The notes below the pieces were generated by a model, which was not told the origin of the DNA, searched no databases, and saw only the letters and a program-made list of their open reading frames with translations. From Candidatus Peribacteria bacterium (GTDB lineage Bacteria; Patescibacteriota; Gracilibacteria; Peribacterales; Peribacteraceae), in NCBI GenBank assembly GCA_016866875.1, contig VGKY01000001.1:1-56056 (forward strand): a DNA stretch of 56,056 nucleotides, in the 5' to 3' direction. Of the stretch, positions 25,077 to 31,599 are shown in pieces; positions within the stretch are counted from its first letter, which is position 1; every line of letters begins with the position of its first letter. The position numbers and the translations under genes were made by a program.

Positions 25077-25673
25077 GTGTCTCTCCTCCCCGCCCCCCTT
25101 CAGCGCACGATCGAAGAATTCAGCAAGCTTCCGGGTATCGGTCCGAAGTCCGCGGAGCGTCTGACCTTTCATCTCCTTCGAAGCTCCAAGGCTTCTCCGG
25201 AGGCGCTTGGGAAAGCGCTTTTGGATCTACGTGTAGAGCTCAACTATTGCTCGGAATGTCAGATGGTGACGCTGCAGAACAAGTGCTCTGTGTGTGAGGA
25301 TGCATCACGTGATCGCTCGACTATTCTTGTCGTCGAATCTCCCCTGGAAGTGATTGCCTTTGAAAAAACTGGATACAAAGGTTTGTATCACGTGCTTCAT
25401 GGTGTGCTCTCCCCCATCGATGGCCTCGGGCCGGAGCAGCTGAAGCTCAAGGAACTGGTGGATCGTTGTGGTAAGGGTGACATTGCCGAATTAATCATCG
25501 CCACAAATCCTGATGTAGAAGGTGAAGCGACGGCGACGTACATCCGGCAAAAATTGGGAGATTGTGTGCAGAGAATTACACGGTTAGCGCATGGTCTTCC
25601 CATGGGTGCCGACATCGAATTTGCGGATCAGGTGACGCTGAAAGAGGCGATTGCGGGTCGAAGATCTCTGTAG
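25077..25673 (+). CDS. recR: Recombination protein RecR
   Basis: A 198-residue RecR, part of the RecFOR complex loading RecA at gaps. It has the helix-hairpin-helix KLPGIGPKSAERLTFHLL, a zinc finger (CSECQMVTLQNKCSVC) and a Toprim domain (ILVVESPLEVIAFEKTG; ATNPDVEGEATATYI). The start is GTG at 25077, with TACTCT 6 bp upstream; the gene begins 28 bp after smpB. The last 14 codons are duplicated downstream in diverged form (25709-25755), see findings. Confidence 0.95.
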   Translation: MSLLPAPLQRTIEEFSKLPGIGPKSAERLTFHLLRSSKASPEALGKALLDLRVELNYCSECQMVTLQNKCSVCEDASRDRSTILVVESPLEVIAFEKTGYKGLYHVLHGVLSPIDGLGPEQLKLKELVDRCGKGDIAELIIATNPDVEGEATATYIRQKLGDCVQRITRLAHGLPMGADIEFADQVTLKEAIAGRRSL

Positions 25674-25687
25674 CGCCCATTTCTACG

Positions 25688-25755
25688 GATGATCCTGAGC
25701 CTGTCGAAGGGTGACACTGAAAGAGGCGATTGCGGGGAGGAGGGCGCTCTGTTGA
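25688..25755 (+). repeat. CTGAGCCTGTCGAAGG word and diverged duplicate of the recR 3' end
   Basis: After the recR stop comes gatcctgagcctgtcgaagg, and then a second copy of the recR end coding VTLKEAIAGRRAL with its own TGA. It looks like an insertion near the recR end that duplicated or displaced its last codons. A related word (cttcgtcagggctcagggtg) forms the end of the SpoIID gene at 54769-54788. Confidence 0.7.
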
Positions 25756-25818
25756 TGATATCAGGGGGCCGCACGCCGGTAGGCGATGCGGCTGATATTG
25801 GTTGGATAGGTTCAAATA

Positions 25819-27330
25819 TTAATGTCTAAAAACACGTACTCCAGTTGTCACCATCGAAATCCCCAACGCATTTGCCTTTGCAAACACCTCTGCATCACGG
25901 ATCGATCCGCCCGGTTGGATGATGGCGCTGATCCCATGCTTGGCGGCTTCTTCCACAGAGTCCGGGAACGGGAAGAAAGCATCACTCGCCATCACCGCGC
26001 CCTTCGCACGGTCTCCCGCGCGTTTCACAGCGATCCAGGTGCTGTCCACTCTGCTCGTCTGGCCGCAGCCGATGCCGACGGTCACCAAATCTTTTGCAAA
26101 GACAATCGCATTGCTCTTCGCGTGCTTCACCACCTTCCAGGCGAAAAGCAGATCGGCAATTTGTTCAGCGCTTGGCTTCGTTTCCGTGACGCACGTGAGG
26201 TCTTTCTCGGTGACGATACTGCTGTCGGGATTCTGCAGAAGCATGCCGCCGAGAACAGTGCGATAGCTTTGAGCCTCGAGCTTTGAGCTTTGAGCGGAGC
26301 ATTCTATAGCCCGGATTTTTGGCTTCTGCTTGAGCAGTTCCATCGCCTTAGGCTCAAACGACGGAGCGATGATGACCTCAGCAAAAATCTTCTGATCGAT
26401 GATCTTTTGGATGATCGCTCCCGAGCACGGGCGATTGAGCGCGACGATCACGCCGAAAGCAGAGAGCTTGTCGGTGTCGTACGATCGCTGGAATGCTTCT
26501 TCGATTGTTCCATTGCTCGCTACCCCGGAAGGATTGGCGTGCTTGATGCAGGCTGCTGCTGGGATCGAAAATTCCTGTACAAGATTCCACGCGCCATCAG
26601 CATCCAGGAGATTCAAGTAGCTCATTGGTTTTCCTGCCTCCTCCTGCACGATCTTCCACGGTCGCTTGGTGTTCCACAGGTCGTAGTACCTTCCCCACTG
26701 GTGCGGATTTTCGCCATAGCGCAGCGTCGTTCGGTTGTGCAGCATGCAGCCGGCGTACATGCCTTCCGAGAGTGTTTCTGCGATGAGCGCATCGTATGCG
26801 GCAGTTTGCGCAAAAGCTTTTTTCGCAAGCTCTTGCCGTGATTCCCGTGTCACTTCTCCGTTCTCTATTTGTGTGATTGCACGTTCATAATCTGCTGCGT
26901 CACAGATCACCGTAACAAATGCCGCATTCTTCGCGGCGCTGCGCAGGAGTGTGGGTCCACCGATATCGATTTGTTCAATGAGAGCAGCTCGATCAACATT
27001 TTTTTTGAGCGTCTCTTCAAAGGGATACAGATTCACGACGACCAAATCTATCGGTTCGATTCCCTGCTCCTTTGCCTCTTGCATATCCGATGGATTATCT
27101 CTGCGCATCAAAATTCCTCCCATGATCTTCGGATGCATCGTCTTTACGCGTCCGCCGAAACATTCGGGAGACTGCGTTACGTTCTCTACGGGCGTCACGG
27201 TTACCCCGTGGTCTTGCAGTGTTTTCTGCGTTCCCCCGGTGGAGAGGATCTCCCAGCCGCACTGTTGCAGTCGCTTTCCAAGATCAACGATGCCGGTTTT
27301 ATCGGAGACGGAGAGGAGAGCGCGGGGCAT
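25819..27330 (-). CDS. purH: Bifunctional AICAR transformylase / IMP cyclohydrolase
   Basis: A 503-residue protein performing the last two steps of purine synthesis. The N-terminal MGS-like IMP cyclohydrolase domain contains LLSVSDKTGIVDLGKRLQ, STGGTQKTL and GRVKTMHPKIMGGIL; the transformylase has AACIKHANPSG and SDAFFPFPDSVE. The start MPRALLSVSDKTG at 27330 matches the family; the upstream open frame to 27525 is probably non-coding. Near residue 350 a GCTCAAA-type repeat inserts the residues AQSSKLEAQS in frame, away from catalytic motifs. Confidence 0.94.
   Translation of the reverse strand: MPRALLSVSDKTGIVDLGKRLQQCGWEILSTGGTQKTLQDHGVTVTPVENVTQSPECFGGRVKTMHPKIMGGILMRRDNPSDMQEAKEQGIEPIDLVVVNLYPFEETLKKNVDRAALIEQIDIGGPTLLRSAAKNAAFVTVICDAADYERAITQIENGEVTRESRQELAKKAFAQTAAYDALIAETLSEGMYAGCMLHNRTTLRYGENPHQWGRYYDLWNTKRPWKIVQEEAGKPMSYLNLLDADGAWNLVQEFSIPAAACIKHANPSGVASNGTIEEAFQRSYDTDKLSAFGVIVALNRPCSGAIIQKIIDQKIFAEVIIAPSFEPKAMELLKQKPKIRAIECSAQSSKLEAQSYRTVLGGMLLQNPDSSIVTEKDLTCVTETKPSAEQIADLLFAWKVVKHAKSNAIVFAKDLVTVGIGCGQTSRVDSTWIAVKRAGDRAKGAVMASDAFFPFPDSVEEAAKHGISAIIQPGGSIRDAEVFAKANALGISMVTTGVRVFRH
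26265..26296. repeat. GCTCAAA/TTTGAGC tandem words within purH
   Basis: Three copies of agctttgagc-type words, one interrupted by ctcg. The frame of purH is kept. This resembles the short-word insertions in pyrC and lspA. Confidence 0.75.
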
Positions 27331-27886
27331 GGGACGGGAGGTGGGAGGCAATGCCGGACAACGCACTTGTACCCGTTTGTATCCGACAACGCTATAATCA
27401 CCGATTTTGCCGTTTTCTCCTATAATTTTATCGAATATCCACACCGTGTCCGACCAGGAGAAATCCCCGCTGCAAGCCGCAATGCGCGGTGGAAAGCACA
27501 TTCTCATCATCGAGGAAGAGTCCACAAGACAGAGTGCTTAAATGAGCTTTTATGCGTTACATACCATCCGTCTGCAACTCCCGCATACCTATAGCAAGGA
27601 ATGCACATTCACTACATAACGTTTCCCGCTGGATATATTTTCCGGCAATGCATGTGGTTGCGCCCCCGTTTACGAGATGGGTGCCTATGCCTGGTGTGCG
27701 TGAGCGTGGACGGTGTGCCATCGCTCAGGTACCCCATAATCTGTCCGTAAAAAATAAAACGTCATAGTTTTTTTTGAGCGCAAGGCAATCGAGCAGATCC
27801 ATTGCGTATAGAGGTACAATGCCTTTCCAGCGGCTGGGGGATTTTGGTTTTCTCCCGGTGATTACTTCCCTTCCCTCCTTTTTCCT
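27331..27886. other. Gap between purH and the pilin gene
   Basis: About 550 bp between divergent purH and pilin genes. It holds two TATAAT boxes (27393-27398 and 27421-27426), the 31-codon frame at 27446-27541, and a TACAAT box at about 27815-27820 that may drive the pilin gene with a leader of roughly 60 nt. Nothing else recognisable is seen between 27542 and 27810. Confidence 0.5.
27446..27541 (+). CDS. 31-residue frame resembling the first strand of a response-regulator receiver domain
   Basis: It starts with GTG 19 bp after TATAAT and ends with TAA. The product has RGGKHILIIEEESTRQSA, like the KILIVEDD start of receiver domains, then stops. It may be a remnant of a decayed gene, or a real small protein; the evidence is thin. 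Confidence 0.25.
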   Translation: MSDQEKSPLQAAMRGGKHILIIEEESTRQSA

Positions 27887-28345
27887 ATGAACTTCCATGC
27901 TAAGAGCCGATCGGGTTTCACCCTCATCGAGCTCCTCCTCGTTATCGGAATCATCGCGATTCTGGCTGCGATCGTCGTCGTCGCGGTCGACCCGACCAAG
28001 CAGCTTGCTGATGCGCGCAATGCACAGCGACGCAGCGATGTGAATACCATTCTCAATGCGGTGTACCAGTACGCAATCGACAACGACGGCACGCTGCCGG
28101 GTTGTCTGCCATCCGCAACTGTCGGAACAACATATAACATTTGTACGATTGCTGCCTGTACAGGTGTGACGAACGGATGCGACCTTATGCCCCTCACTGA
28201 CAAAGACCTCGTTTCCATGCCTGTCGATCCCAGTGGAGCCACGGGCAATGACACGCGCTACGACATCTCCAAAGATGCCAACAACCGTGTGACGGTCTCT
28301 GCGGACTCTGCCGAGCATGGGGAAACAATCAGTGTCACTCGCTGA
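27887..28345 (+). CDS. Type IV pilin-like protein
   Basis: A 152-residue prepilin with a short basic leader and cleavage motif RSG^FTLIELLLVIG (Glu at position 5 of the mature protein), then the hydrophobic helix IIAILAAIVVVAVDP and the spine RNAQRRSDVNTILNAVYQYA common in Patescibacteria pilins. The C-terminal domain has four Cys residues that may form disulfides. The prepilin peptidase at 23562 is the likely processing enzyme. A strong terminator follows. Confidence 0.92.
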   Translation: MNFHAKSRSGFTLIELLLVIGIIAILAAIVVVAVDPTKQLADARNAQRRSDVNTILNAVYQYAIDNDGTLPGCLPSATVGTTYNICTIAACTGVTNGCDLMPLTDKDLVSMPVDPSGATGNDTRYDISKDANNRVTVSADSAEHGETISVTR

Positions 28346-28358
28346 CCTCGTACAAGAA

Positions 28359-28385
28359 AGAGCCCCGGTTCCGGGGCTCTTTTTC
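28359..28385 (+). terminator. Intrinsic terminator of the pilin gene
   Basis: AGAGCCCCGG TT CCGGGGCTCT followed by TTTTT: ten perfect base pairs with a minimal loop. Confidence 0.92.
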
Positions 28386-28386
28386 G

Positions 28387-28691
28387 TCCACCTTCGCAGG
28401 AAACCACTGCCGTGAGGCAGTGGAGGAATGCGAAAGCTGTTTCCATGTATGCTTCGATGGATTTTGGAACGATGCCGCAGACGTGTGCGGGGAAACCATC
28501 GGCGCGAGCTGGTGGAGCTTCATGCGTAAACTTCGCCGGATCCCCTTTTGGATATGTAGGCCATAGAACGCGGAAATCGTGCGCAAAGGAGTCGGTCTCC
28601 GCGCCGCACTCCTACATAGATTACGTTACTTCAGCTTCCCTGTTGCACCCTATGACCCGTATATATGCTCACGGACTGCACGCAAAGGGAC
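28387..28691. other. Gap before the RNase P RNA gene
   Basis: About 300 bp. A small inverted repeat CCACTGCC / GGCAGTGG is at 28403-28422. A 48-codon GTG frame on the plus strand (about 28418-28564) is Cys/Trp-rich (EECESCFHVCFDGFW) but has no start context or recognisable family, so it is not called a gene. Confidence 0.4.
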
Positions 28692-28720
28692 TTGATCCCT
28701 ACCTCTCGATGCGAGACAAT
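28692..28720 (+). promoter_or_regulatory. rnpB promoter
   Basis: TTGATC (28692-28697), 17 bp, GACAAT (28715-28720). It places the transcription start at about 28726, at the 5' strand of helix P1. Confidence 0.7.
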
Positions 28721-28744
28721 AGAGGTCTGCTCCTTGGATGACCG

Positions 28745-28827
28745 CCCCGCACCTTTTTTCGTGAAAGGAGTAACCACGATCCCGCGTACATTCAGCGGTT
28801 ACCGAGACCACGAAAAAAGGTGCGGGG
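28745..28827. repeat. Hairpin element in rnpB, P3 position
   Basis: Arms CCCCGCACCTTTTTTCGT / ACGAAAAAAGGTGCGGGG with an inner stem GTAACC / GGTTAC. It directly precedes the CR-I core. Confidence 0.93.
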
Positions 28828-28943
28828 AGGAACGTCCGGACTTCACAGGAACGCCATGTGGGTAACGCCCACCGCGGCGGCGCATACGCATCGTAAGATG
28901 CCAAGGCCGTTCGTAGGACCAGTGCCACAGTGACGAACCGCGT

Positions 28944-29024
28944 CCCGCACCTTTTTTCGTGAAAGGAGTAACCATGATCTCGCGTACATTCAGCGGTTAC
29001 CGAGACCACGAAAAAAGGTGCGGG
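28944..29024. repeat. Hairpin element in rnpB, P12 position
   Basis: Nearly identical to the P3 copy: only a few bases differ in the inner region. It lies between GAACCGC and GCGGGTGAAAC, where the P12 stem of E. coli RNase P RNA is found. Confidence 0.93.
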
Positions 29025-29228
29025 ATGCGGGTGAAACGCCCCGGGAACCGGGGACCTGCAACCGTCTCAGGCATCGCCTTACCGGCGGTGTCCGGGTCCA
29101 TGCAGTTCGGCAAACTCTTGGTGAAGCAAGGAGGATTTGGGTAATGGGAATCGACTATGGTTCCGTAGTCCCCACTACCCCTCCGCTCGAGCCCGCGAGC
29201 AATCACGGGCCTAGACAGATGGTCATCC

Positions 29229-29310
29229 CCCGCACCTTTTTTCCTGCCTCATTGTGACCAATGATCATGCGCGATCATTCGTTACCGCAGACATGAAAAT
29301 AGGTGCGGGG
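29229..29310. repeat. Hairpin element in rnpB, between P2 and CR-V
   Basis: Same arms (CCCGCACCTTTTTTC / GAAAATAGGTGCGGG, one change), different inner sequence (ATGATCATGCGCGATCAT). It sits immediately before ACAGAATCCGGCG, where some bacteria carry helix P19. Confidence 0.93.
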
Positions 29311-29341
29311 ACAGAATCCGGCGTATAGAGAAGCAGCAGAC

Positions 29342-29365
29342 AGAGGACCGCAAGGTCCTCTTTTC
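29342..29365 (+). terminator. rnpB terminator
   Basis: AGAGGACC GCAA GGTCCTCT then TTTT, directly after the P1 3' strand. Confidence 0.92.
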
Positions 29366-29532
29366 TGATACAGGCATGTACAATGCCCGTGCGCCGCTGC
29401 TCGCCCGTACCCGCCGGACCTGTCGGGCTGGCCGAACGGTACGTTCGAGCGGGGGCTCCCACCTACGCTCTGATGAGCTTCGGTGGGCGGGATATGCTGC
29501 TACTGGTCATTCAGGTCTTTCCTCCTTCATAG

Positions 29533-29607
29533 GCCGCTGTAGCTCAGTGGTAGAGCAACGCACTTGTAATGCGTGGGTCGAGAGTTCAATCCTCTCCAGC
29601 GGCTCCA
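29533..29607 (+). tRNA. tRNA-Thr (anticodon TGT)
   Basis: Acceptor GCCGCTG / CAGCGGC, D-arm GCTC..GAGC, anticodon stem ACGCA / TGCGT with loop CTTGTAA (anticodon TGT), T-arm GAGAG TTCAATC CTCTC, discriminator T and encoded CCA. All four arms pair. Confidence 0.95.
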
Positions 29608-29737
29608 GATCCTTCCATAAAACAACAAGACGAGAGCGTCACCGATGCATTCTCCACGGCGCGTGGGTCACATTACCCGGGATGACAACTCTATTCCGCA
29701 GCAATCATCTCGGATGTGCGCTACACTGAGGCACTCC

Positions 29738-31132
29738 ATGAAGAAATCCGAAGCCATTCTCGGGCTGCTGCGGATCCCCGTGGATGCACTTGCTGCTCTC
29801 GCTGCGCTCCTCTTGAGTTACCGCTTACGGAGCAGCAGCGTCGATCTCATCCCGGGGGTTCGGCTTCTCGACCCCCCCACGAGCTTGCCGGCGATGGATG
29901 TGTACATTGCGGAGTTCGCGCTCCCCGGAGTGCTACTCTTTTTGGCCATTGCTGGCCTGCTTTCCCTCTACATCCTACGCACAGATCGAAGTGGTTGGAA
30001 CGAAGTGGCGAGGATATTCGTCGCAGCGGCGCTGTGGCTTGTCTGTGTGATGGCTTGGTTCTTCCTCGTACGCAGGGAGCTCTTCTACTCGCGACTCCTC
30101 CTCCTCCACGCCACGGCGCTCATCGTCCTGTTTGTGGGTTCAGCGCGCGCAGCAGTGCTGCTGCTGCAGAGGGGCATGCTCAAGATGGGCATCGGCGTTC
30201 GTCTAGTTGTATCCATAGGAGCACATCCATTGCCCGAAGCTGCCATGTATGTGCTCACCAAAGACCGTCGTTACCTCTACCTCGGGCATTTGCCCGATCT
30301 CCTCTCGCTCGAGCAGCTCGAGCACCGTCGTCACCTGGATCTGGTGGTGCAGACGGATCCCGACTCATCAAGCAAAGCGACGTTGGCGCTCATCGATTAC
30401 TGTCGCAGCAACCACATTGGGTACGGGTTCCTCCCCCCCGTTCTCGCCGACCTTCCGCATTTGCTGCGGGTAGAGCGTCTGGGGCTTCTCCCACTTGTGC
30501 AGTTCCAGCCCACGCCTCTCGATGGTTGGGGGCGCGTGTTTAAGAGGCTGTTTGATATCTGCGGATCACTCGTGCTTCTCCTCCTCTTTGCGCCGCTTTT
30601 TGCGCTCATCGCCGTCGCAGTGCTCATCGAGTCCGGTGCCCCAGTGCTCTACGTGTCCCACCGTGTCGGCGAACACAGACGCACGATGATCGGCCTCCTC
30701 AAGTTCCGCTCGATGTCCCGCAATGCGGATGCACGAAAGCCCGAACTGCTTTCCATGAACGAGCGCAAGGATGGTCCTCTCTTCAAGTTGCGCTGCGATC
30801 CCCGGGTCACGAAGGTCGGCAGGATCCTCAGGAGATTTGACCTCGATGAATTGCCGCAACTGCTCAATGTCCTTCTTGGGCATATGTCGCTCGTCGGGCC
30901 ACGGCCACACCTTCCCGATGAGGTGGAGCGCTACGATCCGTACCAGCGCCGCGTCTTTGCCGTGAAGCCGGGGATCACGGGCTTGAGCCAGATCTCCGGC
31001 CGATCTTCCCTCCCGTTTGCCGAGGAGGTGCGCCTGGATCTGCGGTACGTGGAAGAGTGGTCGCTCCTCCTCGATATCTGGATCCTCTGGCGCACGGTGT
31101 GGGTGGTGCTCGGAGGGAAGGGGCATGCGTGA
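29738..31132 (+). CDS. Polyprenyl-phosphate sugar-phosphotransferase (WbaP/exopolysaccharide type)
   Basis: A 464-residue enzyme that starts lipid-linked glycan synthesis by moving a sugar phosphate to undecaprenyl phosphate. Four N-terminal membrane helices are followed by a divergent Rossmann-like part, a membrane re-entry segment (ICGSLVLLLLFAPLFALIAV) and the catalytic domain with LLKFRSM, LRRFDLDELPQLLNVLLGHM, SLVGPRPHLP and KPGITGLSQISGRS. The start MKKSEAILG at 29738 is preferred, because the upstream extension crosses the tRNA-Thr flank; TACACT lies 10 bp upstream. It probably feeds the flippase and glycosyltransferases elsewhere in the window. Confidence 0.93.
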   Translation: MKKSEAILGLLRIPVDALAALAALLLSYRLRSSSVDLIPGVRLLDPPTSLPAMDVYIAEFALPGVLLFLAIAGLLSLYILRTDRSGWNEVARIFVAAALWLVCVMAWFFLVRRELFYSRLLLLHATALIVLFVGSARAAVLLLQRGMLKMGIGVRLVVSIGAHPLPEAAMYVLTKDRRYLYLGHLPDLLSLEQLEHRRHLDLVVQTDPDSSSKATLALIDYCRSNHIGYGFLPPVLADLPHLLRVERLGLLPLVQFQPTPLDGWGRVFKRLFDICGSLVLLLLFAPLFALIAVAVLIESGAPVLYVSHRVGEHRRTMIGLLKFRSMSRNADARKPELLSMNERKDGPLFKLRCDPRVTKVGRILRRFDLDELPQLLNVLLGHMSLVGPRPHLPDEVERYDPYQRRVFAVKPGITGLSQISGRSSLPFAEEVRLDLRYVEEWSLLLDIWILWRTVWVVLGGKGHA

Positions 31133-31195
31133 AATGAGCAATGAGCCATTAGGAATGAAGAATGAGGAATTGATAATTGAGAATTATATGCAAAT
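31133..31195. repeat. Degenerate ATGAGCAATGAG / GAATTGAGAATT words
   Basis: A run of atgagcaatgagccattagg, gaatgaagaatgaggaattg and ataattgagaattat words fills the gap. It has the look of a simple-sequence-derived dispersed repeat and no coding sense. Confidence 0.6.
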
Positions 31196-31228
31196 GCCTG
31201 AGAATAGGCCTGAAGGGTCATCCTTGTT

Positions 31229-31585
31229 ATGCGTTTCCATCCTGAAAAAGCCACCATTGGTGTCCTCGCAGCGATGCTGATCATTCTCGCGGTGCAAACC
31301 GCGCGCGGTCCCGTCATGCATGGAAAGCCGGGGGACCTCGCCGTAGATGGGGATCCCTGCATTGGCGAAGCGATTGTCGTTGATTACCCCTATGACTACC
31401 GCATGCTCGAACCACACGCGTGCAAAGTGCAGTGCAACGATCAGAAACCCCGCTACATCCTCTACACCAACCGCATGGCAACCCAGTGCGAAACCCCGCC
31501 GGGGTGCAATGACTGGGGGGAGGACAGAAGGGTGACGTGCACCCCGCCGCAGGCGGACGCGGATGCGAGTGCCACAGGTTCGTGA
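31229..31585 (+). CDS. Small exported Cys-containing protein
   Basis: A 118-residue protein with an uncleaved or signal-anchor helix (ATIGVLAAMLIILAVQTA) and a mature part with six Cys residues (DPCIGEA, HACKVQC, TQCETPPGC, TCTPPQ), likely disulfide-bonded outside the cell. I recognise no family. It converges with the exonuclease-helicase gene 14 bp downstream. Confidence 0.55.
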   Translation: MRFHPEKATIGVLAAMLIILAVQTARGPVMHGKPGDLAVDGDPCIGEAIVVDYPYDYRMLEPHACKVQCNDQKPRYILYTNRMATQCETPPGCNDWGEDRRVTCTPPQADADASATGS

Positions 31586-31599
31586 TGTCATCTTGCCCA

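Larger units (their letters stand above)
28725..29341 (+). ncRNA. rnpB: RNase P RNA, type A, with three hairpin-element expansions
   Basis: The ribozyme that matures tRNA 5' ends. Conserved parts in order: P1 GTCTGCT paired with AGCAGAC (29335-29341); P2 GGATGACC (28736-28743) paired with GGTCATCC (29221-29228); the CR-I core GAGGAACGTCCGGACT; GACCAGTGCCACAGTGACGA; GGGTGAAACG; GGCAAACTC and GAAGCAAGG; GGGCCTAGACAGATGG; and CR-V ACAGAATCCGGCGTATAG. At about 617 nt it is far longer than the usual 350-420 nt, because three 81-83 bp palindromic elements sit in the P3 position, the P12 position and between P2 and CR-V (P19 position). Removing them leaves about 370 nt, a normal size. Confidence 0.95.

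Noticed and set aside
28418-28564. 48-residue Cys-rich protein before rnpB
   Set aside because: No start context, no family, and it lies in a region with no other coding sign.
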